NCBI GenBank assembly: GCA_035647615.1
Contig: DASRND010000036.1
Span: 186,001 to 250,000, forward strand
DNA from: Bacteroidales bacterium
GTDB lineage: Bacteria; Bacteroidota; Bacteroidia; Bacteroidales; 4484-276
Direction: 5' to 3'
DNA: 64,000 nucleotides
The notes beneath the pieces were generated by a model. That model did not search any database and had not been told where the DNA came from. It saw only the letters and a program-made list of their open reading frames with translations. Within the stretch, counting starts at the first letter, position 1. Each line of letters begins with the position of its first letter. A program made the position numbers and the translations under genes. Positions 27,273-36,714 of the stretch are shown here, in pieces.

Positions 27273-27302
27273 TTGCTACTTTTGCGGTTTGACTTATATT
27301 TG
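27273..27302 (+). promoter_or_regulatory. HU gene promoter(s)
   Basis: TTG (27273-27275), a 19-nt spacer and TATATTTG (27295-27302) make a good Bacteroidota promoter 43 nt before the ATG. A second -7-like box TACTTTTG (27277-27284) overlaps it, so two start sites are possible. Confidence 0.6.
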
Positions 27303-27345
27303 TAAGCGATTTGAAAAATTTATTGTTAATCAAAATTTTTATACC

Positions 27346-27618
27346 ATGAACAAAGCAGAATTAATCGACGCAATGGCAACTGATGCCAACATCACAAAAG
27401 CAGAAGCAAAAAGAGCACTTGATGCTTTTATCAAAACTACAGGCGAAGCCCTGGCCAAAGGCGACAGAGTTGCATTGGTAGGCTTCGGATCGTTTAGCGT
27501 TGCTACGCGCGCTGCACGTATCGGCCGTAACCCTCAAACCGGAAAGGAACTGAAGATTGCTGCCAAGAAGGTTGTAAAATTCAAACCCGGTACTGAATTG
27601 AACCTTAATATTGCCTAA
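27346..27618 (+). CDS. hup: HU-family DNA-binding protein
   Basis: A 90-residue nucleoid protein with the full HU/IHF pattern: [28 protein letters not shown] (helices), [20 protein letters not shown], the arm [25 protein letters not shown], and the end LN. It bends and wraps DNA without strong sequence preference, as a dimer. A long 5' extension of the frame (from 27289) is rejected because the promoter lies within it. The gene is monocistronic, with strong promoter and terminator, as expected for an abundant protein. Confidence 0.96.
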   Translation: MNKAELIDAMATDANITKAEAKRALDAFIKTTGEALAKGDRVALVGFGSFSVATRAARIGRNPQTGKELKIAAKKVVKFKPGTELNLNIA

Positions 27619-27640
27619 TCGAAAACACGAAAAGTTAACA

Positions 27641-27670
27641 GCCTCAAAAGAAATTTTGAGGCTTTTTTTT
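27641..27670 (+). terminator. Rho-independent terminator of the HU gene
   Basis: gcctcaaaa (27641-27649), loop gaaa, ttttgaggc (27654-27662), then eight Ts. A near-ideal intrinsic terminator. Confidence 0.92.
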
Positions 27671-27677
27671 GCTCGTG

Positions 27678-28274
27678 CTATACCACAAACCGGTAAGGCA
27701 AAGCAGCGTCAGAGCCTGCATACTGAATGCCTATCCGTGGTGTTACCTTAATGGCATCATCCGGAAAGGCCATCTGGTGATCTTCTATAAAAATCTTCCC
27801 TAAGCTTTCTGTAAGCGGCAATCCCGAATCAGTATAATGAATACCTAAAATTTTAGATACATTCCCGGGACCCTTCCCAAAGGTTTTGTCGGGCTGTGTT
27901 CGTTTTGCGCGCATCAACATGGTCTCTAATCCTTCGATGGGGCAAATGGCGCGGATAAGCACGGCATGCGGAATACCAATGGTGTTTGTCACCACGTTGA
28001 AGAGCGAATGAATTCCATAACAAAGATAAACGTATGCATGCCCGCCGGCTCCGTACATAATCTCAGTACGGGGGGTGCGGCGGTCGTTCCAGGCATGGGA
28101 CGCACGATCGGTAATACCAGCGTAAGCTTCAGTTTCGGTGATGATGCCGGTGGTGCGTTCACCGTTAATATTAGCAACTAATACCTTCCCGATCAGTTCA
28201 CGTGCAATGCCCAAAACATCGGGACGTTGATAAAAATCATTGCCGAGCACCTTCGGTTTACCCGAAAGCTTCAT
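27678..28274 (-). CDS. DNA-3-methyladenine glycosylase (AAG/MPG type)
   Basis: Base-excision repair enzyme that removes alkylated purines and hypoxanthine. Family motifs: NDFYQRPDVLGIARELIGKVLV, TGIITETEAYAG (catalytic Glu), DRASHAWNDRRTPRTEIMYG, AYVYLCYGIHSLFNVVT, HAVLIRA and GKGPGNVSKILGI. The start is uncertain: 28274 fits the family and clears the upstream gene; 28286 is possible, and 28319 would overlap the glycosyltransferase gene by 20 bp. It is probably translated from the same transcript as that gene. Confidence 0.93.
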   Translation of the reverse strand: MKLSGKPKVLGNDFYQRPDVLGIARELIGKVLVANINGERTTGIITETEAYAGITDRASHAWNDRRTPRTEIMYGAGGHAYVYLCYGIHSLFNVVTNTIGIPHAVLIRAICPIEGLETMLMRAKRTQPDKTFGKGPGNVSKILGIHYTDSGLPLTESLGKIFIEDHQMAFPDDAIKVTPRIGIQYAGSDAALPYRFVV

Positions 28275-28299
28275 CTGCCCGATCATGTCATCTACCACT

Positions 28300-29052
28300 T
28301 TAAGATTTTTTTGGCGCATAAAGTCTGTGATTGATAATTCCTTTGCGATGCAGGAAATGAAGCATGGAAGTTTGCAAAACGCCAAAGCCATATTTTACGC
28401 TGCGCCGGAAGTTGATACTTGAGGCCTCATCAGAATAGCTGGTAGGGCAAGTGATTTCGCCTATTTCGAAACCAGCCATAAAAATCTGGGAAAGTATTTG
28501 GTTGTCGAAGACAAAATCATCGGAGTTATCTTCAAAATTGATATGCTGTAGTACCTCACGCGAAAAAGCCCGGTAACCTGAGTGATATTCTGAAAGTTTA
28601 CGATCGAGCAGGATATTTTGCACAAAGGTGAGCAGGCGGTTGGCTACATATTTATAAAAAGGCATTCCTCCTTTTAGTGCGCCACGCCCCAGGATACGCG
28701 AACCCATCACTACAGGGTAAATGTCGTTGGCGATAACGTAAACCATCGAAGGAATCAATCGGGGAGTATATTGGTAGTCGGGGTGCAGCATCACCACAAT
28801 GTCAGCACCAAGTTCGAGCGCTTTTTTGTAACACGACTTCTGGTTTCCACCATAGCCGGTATTGGTCACATGGATCACAATGTGTCGGATGCCAATGCGA
28901 CGCGCCACTTCTACGGTATCATCGGGACTATGATCGTCCACTATCACCACTTCATCCACCAGATCGTGTGGAATTTCGCGATAGGTATTCTCAAGGGTCC
29001 TGGCGGCTTTGTAGGCCGGCAATACTACGACAACTTTTTTATTATTGATCAT
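28300..29052 (-). CDS. GT2 glycosyltransferase (polyprenyl-phosphate mannosyl/glucosyltransferase-like)
   Basis: A 250-residue family 2 glycosyltransferase without C-terminal membrane segments. The GT-A fold motifs are VVVVLPAYKAARTLENTYREIP, EVVIVDDHSPDDT, NTGYGGNQKSCYKKALELGADIVVMLHPDYQY (the metal-binding DxD-like region), and EYHSGYRAFSREVL. It resembles DPM1-type enzymes that load a lipid carrier with a sugar; the true acceptor is unknown. A -7 box just upstream rules out the longer frame to 29091. It lies in front of the DNA glycosylase gene, an odd functional pair. Confidence 0.88.
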   Translation of the reverse strand: MINNKKVVVVLPAYKAARTLENTYREIPHDLVDEVVIVDDHSPDDTVEVARRIGIRHIVIHVTNTGYGGNQKSCYKKALELGADIVVMLHPDYQYTPRLIPSMVYVIANDIYPVVMGSRILGRGALKGGMPFYKYVANRLLTFVQNILLDRKLSEYHSGYRAFSREVLQHINFEDNSDDFVFDNQILSQIFMAGFEIGEITCPTSYSDEASSINFRRSVKYGFGVLQTSMLHFLHRKGIINHRLYAPKKS

Positions 29053-29088
29053 TGTTGTTTCTGGATGTGACAGGTGATCAATCGCAGG

Positions 29089-29096
29089 CAAAAATA
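29089..29096 (-). promoter_or_regulatory. -7 box of the glycosyltransferase gene
   Basis: TATTTTTG on the minus strand, 36 nt upstream of the ATG at 29052. Confidence 0.45.
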
Positions 29097-29148
29097 ACGT
29101 TTATCATATCTAAAAAATGATTGATGAAATTGGATGATAGAAACCATC

Positions 29149-30477
29149 CTACTCTTTAGTAACTGAAACCGGCGTAACATTTTTTGCGAAAAGGGCTTGT
29201 AGCCGGCTTTTCACTTCTTCAAAATCCGGATCAATATCAAAAACCAACTCAGGTTTGAGATAATACAGTGTGTTCTCCTTTTTAAACCGCTCTTCGCCGC
29301 CGCCGGTGATGTTGAGCATGATGAGTGCGTCTTTATCCACTGTTTTATTATTTACGACCTCTATCAGCGAAGCTACTGCTACTGCTGCTGCGGGATGAAG
29401 ATCGATACCTTCGAGGTTTTCGAACAAAACGGAAGCCTGACGCAGCAACTCGTTGCTGACGGTGAGCACCGATCCCTGTGTGTCTTTTAGGGCATCATAC
29501 AATCCGCCTGCAAGTCCATAAGGTGGCTTGCGGTTGCTAAGCACCATGGCATCAATTTGATTTGCCTGTTCACGCGCCTCGGCAATACTGGCAAAAAAAA
29601 GTTCACGTGAATCAGCTTTCCAGGCATGATAAATCGGGACAAAAGGTTCGTTTTGCGAAACCATGATCCGCATCTTATTATTACCAAAGCGACCATCGTC
29701 TATCAGCCGCATGTTGGCTTCCCAGGCAGCTATGGCTCCGGTGCCACTTCCTACCGCCTGAAAATAATAATCGGGGATGCGTCCGATGGTTGTAACGGCT
29801 GACAACACCGTTGTTCCCATGCCATCGCGGCGGGCTACGTTTTTGGCGCCTCCTTCCATTACAAAATCATCAATTTGGCAAGCCAAGTTCGACAGATGAA
29901 TTGCATCGAAATAGTCGCTTCCCCGCCGGGAAGCCACTAGTTTTACACAGTCGTCGATGGGTTCGTCAAACCAAAGAACCTCTATCCGGTCTTCGGGAAC
30001 ACATAGCAGCAAAGGGATTTTATTATCGGAACACACGCGTGCAAAAGCGCGGGCAGTATTACCTGCCGAAGCCACCACCAGTATTTTCCCGCTTTGGCGA
30101 TCGAGGCGTCCGCAAACTGCATAAGCTTCGGTTTCTTTGAAAGAGCAGGTGCGCATGGCTGCTCCTTTTTCGGGCCAATAACCGCTAAAAGTTATCCAAA
30201 GATTTTTGAGCCCCAGATGATCAGCCAGATGCTCGCTTCGATAAGTGACAGGTGCCGACGATCCCTGCAAATATTCGTGCACCGGCAGCCAATCAGCAAA
30301 CTTGTAAAACCCATAGCTCTCATCTTTCAGCGTAAGCTGACGTGCATCATAAATGGCGCGCAGCAATCCGGGTTTGTCGGATTGCTCATCGTCGAGCAGC
30401 CACCCGGTGTCGTCAAAAACTCGTCCTGTGACAAGCGATTGCAATCGATAGTGTGGCGTGCGGAAATCCTGCTTCAT
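29149..30477 (-). CDS. Cysteate synthase/threonine synthase-like PLP enzyme
   Basis: A 442-residue fold-type II PLP enzyme, diverged from threonine synthase. The PLP lysine is probably in RTCSFKETEAYA; the phosphate-binding loop is VASAGNTARAFA (threonine synthases have GSTSGDTG-like loops), and a second Gly-rich loop is ITGGGEERF. The phrase TFSGYWPEKGAAMRTCSFK resembles the cysteate synthase family, known from coenzyme M synthesis in Methanosarcina, where phosphoserine and sulfite give cysteate. In Bacteroidota, cysteate is the precursor of capnine-type sulfonolipids; that link is inferred. The ATG at 30477 is preferred over a TTG at 30483. No thrA/thrB genes are near. Confidence 0.75.
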   Translation of the reverse strand: MKQDFRTPHYRLQSLVTGRVFDDTGWLLDDEQSDKPGLLRAIYDARQLTLKDESYGFYKFADWLPVHEYLQGSSAPVTYRSEHLADHLGLKNLWITFSGYWPEKGAAMRTCSFKETEAYAVCGRLDRQSGKILVVASAGNTARAFARVCSDNKIPLLLCVPEDRIEVLWFDEPIDDCVKLVASRRGSDYFDAIHLSNLACQIDDFVMEGGAKNVARRDGMGTTVLSAVTTIGRIPDYYFQAVGSGTGAIAAWEANMRLIDDGRFGNNKMRIMVSQNEPFVPIYHAWKADSRELFFASIAEAREQANQIDAMVLSNRKPPYGLAGGLYDALKDTQGSVLTVSNELLRQASVLFENLEGIDLHPAAAVAVASLIEVVNNKTVDKDALIMLNITGGGEERFKKENTLYYLKPELVFDIDPDFEEVKSRLQALFAKNVTPVSVTKE

Positions 30478-30516
30478 TTTCAATAGTTGTATTAATTAAC
30501 AATAATTAAAAGGCCG

Positions 30517-30524
30517 CAAAGGTA
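30517..30524 (-). promoter_or_regulatory. -7 box of the cysteate synthase-like gene
   Basis: TACCTTTG on the minus strand, 39 nt before the ATG at 30477. Confidence 0.4.
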
Positions 30525-30536
30525 ACCTAAAAGCAC

Positions 30537-30573
30537 AAAAAAACCTGCCCATATTTCTACAGGCAGGTTTTTC
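30537..30573 (-). terminator. Terminator of the large T9SS protein gene
   Basis: aaaacctgcc (30540-30549) and ggcaggtttt (30562-30571) pair perfectly over 10 bp. Read on the minus strand the stem is followed by seven Ts, 40 bp after the stop at 30613. It also abuts the promoter of the next gene. Confidence 0.85.
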
Positions 30574-30612
30574 AAGGTTTGAATGATAATCATCCAAATC
30601 CATAAAGAGTTT

Positions 30613-33600
30613 CTATCTCACAATCAGTTTCACGATTTTGGTTCCCTGATCGCTCACCAGCTTCACAAAATATAGCCCTGAAGGCTGTGCGCTAAGGTCG
30701 AGCTGATGCGTGTTTTCGATAGAGATATTGCTGATGATCTGTCCTTGCGTATTGGTTACCATCACCCGGGTGGTACTGTTGATACCATCGATAGTGATGA
30801 TTCCTGTGGTAGGATTGGGATAAACAGCAAAGGAAGAAGTTGCCACATCGTCAATAGAAGTAGCACCGGCTTTGAACGAATCGATCATAGTAAGACCATT
30901 GATAACGTAGTAACCACTGTGGTCGGGCATACTTTGGTTATAAACAGGCTGCACGTCGATGGTTTCGGCATCCCTGAAGATTTTTACCTGCAAAGCTTCA
31001 CCTTCCAGCATGCCATCCAAAGCATTTGTGGTGGGATCATCAGCGTAAGCTACGAGTGCAAAGGCTTTGTTGTCGCCATTGTAAAGAGCCATACCTGTAC
31101 ATTGTCCGTCAGCACTGAAAACACCTACAACATCACCTGGCAACAGCTCAGAAACAGCTTCGGAAGAAATGCCGATGATATGAACATCGCCGGTGTAGTT
31201 GACGTCGTTCCATGTGGTGTAGTTCACACGCGAAGCAGGCTTATTGGATGCCTCAACACCCGATTTAAATCCATTGAAGTCAAGCGTAGCCGGCGCATTG
31301 AATCTTACCAAATAGCCATATCCGGGCTCCAACCACTCCAGGGTATAAATATTACCTGTTGGCCAGTATATGGTACCATCAAGACCAAAGGCAAACTCAA
31401 CCGGCTGATCGTCGAAAACTGTGGCAGCCAGGATTGGCTCCTCGCTGAGAACCGGGACAATATAGGTGTCGGCGCTAAAGCTGACGGTTTTATTTTCTAC
31501 CGGATAACCATAGAAATACAAAGCAGCGTCATCAGCCATTTTGAGTTTATAGCCCTGATAGGTGTCGTACTCACCAATGGTGTTGATGTCAAATTCGGGC
31601 CAGAAGATCCCTGTTTTACCAAGCATAATCACCATATCGTCCTTAATAGGAGCCATTACCGAGTCCATGCCCATCTTTCCATTCATGTCAATGAAAGTTG
31701 AGATGTAACCCCACTGTCCGGACTCCGGGATCATTATTTCCTGTCTGGAAACTTCAAAGTGAACAAGCACCGATTCTATAAAGATTTCACCTCCGCCGGT
31801 TATGATCACTTCTGCATCATAAATTCCGGGAGCTACGGCATCAGCCTCAAGGGTGAGAATGATGGTTTGCGTTCCGGGCATTACAGTGCCAGAAGTCTCG
31901 CTAAGTGACATGGCTGCGTTAGCCGGAACGATTTGGGCATTCCAACCAATACCACCTAAACCATAATTTTGGATGTTGATATCCCAATCGGCGGTTTCAC
32001 CTGTATTGAGGACGCTGTGAATGGTTTCGGGTTGTACTTCAAAGAGTTTGTTGGTAACAATGATGTTGTCGATCAGCCAATAATAGATGGCGTAACTATC
32101 CTCGCCCACAGCTCTGAAACCAATCTGGAACAAGCCGCCGGCTGCATATTCAGAGATGTCGTAGGTATTTGTTTGCCATGGGATATTGCCCCAATAGTTG
32201 TCAAACACTTCCACCACATGCCTCCCTGTGCCATTAAACACTTCAAATTGCATTGTTTCAAAATAATCCCAGTCCCAATTGTTAAGCATAAGATCAAACT
32301 GCACATAAACTTCTGTTTCGTTTGTGGCATCGATAAAATAACTCTTGAGTAGCATGTCATAATCCTCAACAACATTAGGCTCTTCGCCATTAAAAATAGC
32401 AACAGTATCAGAATTATCCACTACAACAAGCCCCCAATTGCCAGGCATGGGATCGCGCACCCACTTTTGTGCGCCATAGGAACCCATCGACCAGGTTTCG
32501 GTGAAAGGCATCTGATAAGGAACTTCCGGAACAAGCTCTTCTTCCAGGTACAATGTACCAGAAGCTGGCAGGTCTTTGTAGGGAGTCCATAAAGTTTCGT
32601 ATCCATACTTTTCGTAAGTCAAATTGTAAACACCAGATTCAAACTCGAAGGACCAGGAACCGTCAGCAGCAGTCATTACTTCGACAGGGGGGAGATTGTG
32701 AGGCAAAACTTCTACAAGTGTAATCCTAACACCTTCCAGTGGTAATCCGGTACCGGCCTCGGTAACCATCCCTTCAAAAATGCCTGTAAAAGAAGTGGTG
32801 AAAGACCAGGGTATGCAGTCTTCGGAAGCGCCGGCATTGTTGTAGGGGAAAATGAGCCAATCATAGGTTTTGCCCCATTCCCATCCGCCGACGGGCAGAA
32901 ATTCGTTAACATTACCTATATCTGTATCCTCTTCCAACCAGATTTCATCGTCTCGATTTTGAAGGAACAATCTGTATCCGGTTGCCGGAGCTGAACCTTC
33001 GGGCAGTTCCCACTGCAATGGCTCGTCAAGCAGCACACTAATTTGGTTATCGAGGGGAAAAACCAACTCAGCACAATCGGGAGGAGTAATGGGCGCAAGC
33101 GTTGCATTTTGGAAAGTTGTCTCGTTTCTTTCCACAAGAACTCCCGAAATAGTGGTTTGATAGTAATCTTGTAATTCGAAAGTTAGCTCATACGTTCCCA
33201 AATCCAGCTCCAGCGAATAGTTGCCCAAAGCATCTGTTATGTCTATTATGCCATCCGGCGTAGCCGTTACAATAACACCTTCCAGCGGATCATTGGTAAC
33301 CGCATCAGTTACCACACCGGTGATGTATCCCGGGAAAGCTACCTCTATGGAGATATCATCTATAGAAAGATACCAGGGAGTATAATTTAACTGGCCTTTG
33401 ATACCAACAAAATAAATTCCATCAGCGACAGGAGTAAACAAACCTGACAATTGCTGATAATCACCATTTACAATATTGGTTTCGGCTATGATTGGATTAA
33501 CCATAGCGGCAGCATTGCCGGCATCGCCGTAGCTTACGGTGAGGCTAGCCCCAGTTGTAACATCCTGGCGGGCAAACATCGAAAAAGCATACTTAACGCC

Positions 33601-36216
33601 ACCCGTAAGCTCTATTTCTATAAACATCCAGGTTGTGGAACCATATTTAAGATAAGCATTCCAATCGCCTGTAAGTGGAGTCCGATTGTAGTTAGTGAGT
33701 GTATTATTGGCAGTCCACGAATTAGTTCCGGAAATTAGTTCCTGCGTCCATACAGCAACCGGCTGATCTTGGGTATTGTCAACTTCAAAGCCATCGAAGA
33801 AAGGAACGGTGAATGGCAAAACAAGCGTTTTAAAAGTAAAAGGTCCGACCCATGTACTCAAAGCTTTGGCGCCACAATCAGCCTGCACATAAAAAGCATA
33901 AGCAGTGTAATCCATTAGACCTTCAACGAGGTAGGGATTAGTAACACCTGAATAAGTAGGAATTCCTGTTGGAGTAAAACCAGCTTCACCCAATTCGATA
34001 TTCCATGACTCTGCCGTTCCGTTTTCTGTCCAGCCCAGCATTGCACTATTGGTGGTAATATCGGTTGCGGTAAGTGCAGATGGCGGCATACATGCCGGGG
34101 GAACTTCCACTTTGAAGTTATCAAATGCCAGATCATAATCTTCCGAGAACCGGTTACCTGTAATTTGAATTTTGACATCAAAACCAGCATAAATAGCAAG
34201 ATCATAAGATTTGGAGTGCCATCCTTCAATGCCATCATTGGGTTGCGTATCAATGTCGGTGTAAGTAGTGCCGTAGTCTGTGGAAATGGATACTACAAAA
34301 TTTCCAGAACCGGCAGCAGGGGGCGCAAACGGCGAGGAATACTTTGAAGTTTTGTATTCAAATGTCAAAAGCATGCCATCTTCTATGGTACCAATATTCG
34401 CTGTTGTGAAGATACCAGGGGTAGAGCTATAAAGATTTTTATAAATGCTATTCCCTGGATTTCCTGCTGCACCCCTACCGGAGCCAATTGTCCATCCTGT
34501 TGTTAACCAGCCTGCAGGAATTGTGGTAGTAACAAACCCCTCGAAGTAAGGAACAGGTGCAACAACTTTGGTAATAAACGTAAGTGGGCCAGTCCAATCG
34601 CTGTATTCATCACCACAGTCGGCTCGCACGTAGTAAGCGTAGGATGCTCCCGATGTTAAACCAGTTAGCAAGTAAGTAGGATCATCGTTAACGCTGGCTG
34701 TGGGATTTCCTGTTGGGGTAAAACCAGACGCACCAAACTCAATGTTCCAGGAAGTTGCCGTTCCGTTTTCTGTCCAGCCCAGCAAAGCGCTGCTGGTGGT
34801 AATGTCGGTTGCGGTAAGATCGGATGGAGGAGGGCAGGCTGGCATTTCACTAATTGAAAAATCATCGATGCCAAAACCATAAACTGTTGAAGCTGAATAA
34901 TACTGGTAAAATGCAATGTAGATGGTTTCACCATCATACGCGCTTAAATTCAAGGTATGTTCCAGCCAGGATATATTGCTACAATCAATGTCTGCCAGCT
35001 CATCAGTAAAGGATGCAATATCACTATCTGTGGTTGAAACCAGTACACTATAAGAATTAATTTTGGTAGAACTTTCAACTTTATCCCACCACTTAATCTC
35101 AGCCTTTATACCGCTAAGATCAATCTGCGGAGTAATAAGCCAGTCATCGCCATTGCCCATGCCGTGGGCAGCATAAGGTGCAGAATGTGCTGGGAGGTAT
35201 TGATTACTTTGAGACCACATGTAGCTATCTTCGTCTGCATTAACAACCTTCCAACATTTAGGCGCTGCAGGAATGCCCATCCAGGTGCCATCAAAGTTTT
35301 CTGAGTACGGAAAAACTGAAACCGCTTCACAAGCGGTTGCAAAAGTAGCAGGCCCAGCCCAGGTGCTTACTTCATCAGTGCCACAATCGGCCCTTACATA
35401 AAATGCATAAACCGATGAAGAAGCCAGGTTCTCGAGCAGATAGGGATTTGCCACAATTCCTGATACGAGAGTTCCTTCTGTTTCAGGATTAAAACCAGGT
35501 GTACCAAAAGTGATATCCCACATGGTTTCACTGCCATTGACTGTCCAGCCAAGTTCAACGGAATTGACCGTTGCATTTTCAGCAGTTAGGGCTGAGGGTG
35601 CCGGGCAAGCCTGAGCTATCCCTCCAAAAATGATGTTGGCAATGTTAGGATAGTTGTATGAGGCGATTGGAGGAGCAGCAGGATCAGGATTTGTTCCGTC
35701 GTTACGGTAAACTAATGCCCTGTTGTTTACAACATTGGTGCAATAGAAATCATCGCCCGATCCATTGCAACCTCCACTATTTTCATCAACTGCAACTACT
35801 AGATTATCAGATCCGTTATATATGAAATCAGTGATGTCGAATTCGATCCAGCCTGGACCGCCAGGATGAGTGAATGTACTTGAATAAACCTGGGTTAGCT
35901 CAGTCACCGGAATCCAATCCGTAGTGCTGGCAAATTCGGTTTTAGTAGTGTGACCAATGTAAATGGTCCAGTCGTTAGACTTGCTCAGCGTCGCGCCCGC
36001 AAATTCCCACGACAGCGTGGTAATATCCCCGGAGGTTCCAATCTCGGAAGCGAGATAAATAACCTGAGAATAAGAGAAATTATAATAAGGCTCAATTGGT
36101 AGGCCTTTGTCTTTAACTGTGCCATTTCCTACCTGTATCTGGCCATAGGAGATACTCGCTGTTAACAACAGAAATGTTGCCATCAGCATCATTAGTAAAC
36201 TTGTAATTTTTCTCAT
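30613..36216 (-). CDS. Very large multidomain surface protein with T9SS sorting domain
   Basis: 1867 residues. A signal peptide (1-25) opens the protein; the C-terminus is a type A T9SS sorting domain (FAVYPNPTTGIITIDG ... GLYFVKLVSDQGTKIVKLIVR, about 1795-1867), so it should cross the outer membrane and be anchored or released. In between: three fibronectin III-like modules (about 202-294, 459-550, 706-797; each with LxWTxNG and YYVRADCG) alternating with jelly-roll, cleaved-adhesin-like domains, then two carboxypeptidase-regulatory-like domains (about 964-1045, 1145-1225), another jelly-roll, and a module (about 1497-1650, WGYISTFIDM ... GYGYLVRF) shared with the M14 peptidase. No catalytic motif is seen; an adhesin or matrix role is inferred. 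The ATG at 36216 gives the signal peptide. Confidence 0.9.
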   Translation of the reverse strand: MRKITSLLMMLMATFLLLTASISYGQIQVGNGTVKDKGLPIEPYYNFSYSQVIYLASEIGTSGDITTLSWEFAGATLSKSNDWTIYIGHTTKTEFASTTDWIPVTELTQVYSSTFTHPGGPGWIEFDITDFIYNGSDNLVVAVDENSGGCNGSGDDFYCTNVVNNRALVYRNDGTNPDPAAPPIASYNYPNIANIIFGGIAQACPAPSALTAENATVNSVELGWTVNGSETMWDITFGTPGFNPETEGTLVSGIVANPYLLENLASSSVYAFYVRADCGTDEVSTWAGPATFATACEAVSVFPYSENFDGTWMGIPAAPKCWKVVNADEDSYMWSQSNQYLPAHSAPYAAHGMGNGDDWLITPQIDLSGIKAEIKWWDKVESSTKINSYSVLVSTTDSDIASFTDELADIDCSNISWLEHTLNLSAYDGETIYIAFYQYYSASTVYGFGIDDFSISEMPACPPPSDLTATDITTSSALLGWTENGTATSWNIEFGASGFTPTGNPTASVNDDPTYLLTGLTSGASYAYYVRADCGDEYSDWTGPLTFITKVVAPVPYFEGFVTTTIPAGWLTTGWTIGSGRGAAGNPGNSIYKNLYSSTPGIFTTANIGTIEDGMLLTFEYKTSKYSSPFAPPAAGSGNFVVSISTDYGTTYTDIDTQPNDGIEGWHSKSYDLAIYAGFDVKIQITGNRFSEDYDLAFDNFKVEVPPACMPPSALTATDITTNSAMLGWTENGTAESWNIELGEAGFTPTGIPTYSGVTNPYLVEGLMDYTAYAFYVQADCGAKALSTWVGPFTFKTLVLPFTVPFFDGFEVDNTQDQPVAVWTQELISGTNSWTANNTLTNYNRTPLTGDWNAYLKYGSTTWMFIEIELTGGVKYAFSMFARQDVTTGASLTVSYGDAGNAAAMVNPIIAETNIVNGDYQQLSGLFTPVADGIYFVGIKGQLNYTPWYLSIDDISIEVAFPGYITGVVTDAVTNDPLEGVIVTATPDGIIDITDALGNYSLELDLGTYELTFELQDYYQTTISGVLVERNETTFQNATLAPITPPDCAELVFPLDNQISVLLDEPLQWELPEGSAPATGYRLFLQNRDDEIWLEEDTDIGNVNEFLPVGGWEWGKTYDWLIFPYNNAGASEDCIPWSFTTSFTGIFEGMVTEAGTGLPLEGVRITLVEVLPHNLPPVEVMTAADGSWSFEFESGVYNLTYEKYGYETLWTPYKDLPASGTLYLEEELVPEVPYQMPFTETWSMGSYGAQKWVRDPMPGNWGLVVVDNSDTVAIFNGEEPNVVEDYDMLLKSYFIDATNETEVYVQFDLMLNNWDWDYFETMQFEVFNGTGRHVVEVFDNYWGNIPWQTNTYDISEYAAGGLFQIGFRAVGEDSYAIYYWLIDNIIVTNKLFEVQPETIHSVLNTGETADWDINIQNYGLGGIGWNAQIVPANAAMSLSETSGTVMPGTQTIILTLEADAVAPGIYDAEVIITGGGEIFIESVLVHFEVSRQEIMIPESGQWGYISTFIDMNGKMGMDSVMAPIKDDMVIMLGKTGIFWPEFDINTIGEYDTYQGYKLKMADDAALYFYGYPVENKTVSFSADTYIVPVLSEEPILAATVFDDQPVEFAFGLDGTIYWPTGNIYTLEWLEPGYGYLVRFNAPATLDFNGFKSGVEASNKPASRVNYTTWNDVNYTGDVHIIGISSEAVSELLPGDVVGVFSADGQCTGMALYNGDNKAFALVAYADDPTTNALDGMLEGEALQVKIFRDAETIDVQPVYNQSMPDHSGYYVINGLTMIDSFKAGATSIDDVATSSFAVYPNPTTGIITIDGINSTTRVMVTNTQGQIISNISIENTHQLDLSAQPSGLYFVKLVSDQGTKIVKLIVR
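33995..34095. repeat. Near-identical DNA segment shared by two Fn3 modules
   Basis: About 90 bp here (gccgttccgttttctgtcca, gcccagca, ggtggtaat, tcggttgcggtaag) recurs at about 34743-34835 within the same gene, and a weaker copy lies at 35515-35595. It reflects recent duplication or gene conversion among the Fn3 modules. Confidence 0.7.
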
Positions 36217-36540
36217 AAACGTTAGGTTTAAAATTAATAATTCATTGAATTTTTTTTGATGTGATTGTTGTGATCTTCGCAGATCAAGCATTTTTTTGAT
36301 AAGAGTTGTATTAAATGAATTTTACCATAGGCATTGCTTTGTTTTGATTTCTAAATTATTTTAAAGTCCAATTTTTTTATTGTTTCGTGTCTCCACTCCA
36401 GCTTCCTTTTACAGCCCACAATTATAGCTATAATTTTTGATTGATTGAAAACTTTTTTGGTAAATTTTTTTTATCAATAATTAAACGTATTAAATTGGGT
36501 AATCCAAATAGATAAAAACGTGAACATCAAGCCATAAAAC
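36217..36540. other. Spacer upstream of the T9SS protein gene
   Basis: AT-rich region of about 320 bp expected to hold the promoter of the large minus-strand gene. No TAnnTTTG match stands out on the minus strand, and no gene or RNA is recognised. Confidence 0.5.
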
Positions 36541-36543
36541 AAC

Positions 36544-36565
36544 AAACCCGGACTTTGCCGGGTTT
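36544..36565 (-). terminator. Surviving terminator of a lost T9SS gene
   Basis: aaacccgg (36544-36551) and ccgggttt (36558-36565) pair around a 6-nt loop. On the minus strand it lies 32 bp past the stop codon of the remnant, followed by a T-rich stretch. Confidence 0.65.
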
Positions 36566-36597
36566 GCTGATTACGAATAAAAAAATCATGAAAAGGG

Positions 36598-36714
36598 CTA
36601 TTCCACCACTATTTTTCTAAAAACAAGACCATTGCCATCGGTGGCTTTCATAAAATAGATGCCTTTTTTGAGTTGTGACAGGTACATTCTAACGGGCATT
36701 GTATTAATTCTAAA
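36598..36714 (-). pseudogene. Remnant: C-terminal end of a T9SS sorting domain
   Basis: On the minus strand the frame reads KFRINTMPVRMYLSQLKKGI, then YFMKATDGNGLVFRKIVVE and a TAG at 36598-36600. The phrase L-xx-L-KKGIYFMKATDGNG-xxx-RKIVVE is a typical T9SS type A C-terminus. Only 38 codons survive; upstream the sequence runs straight into the promoter and start of the TonB receptor gene on the other strand, so the rest of the cargo gene has been lost. Confidence 0.8.
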
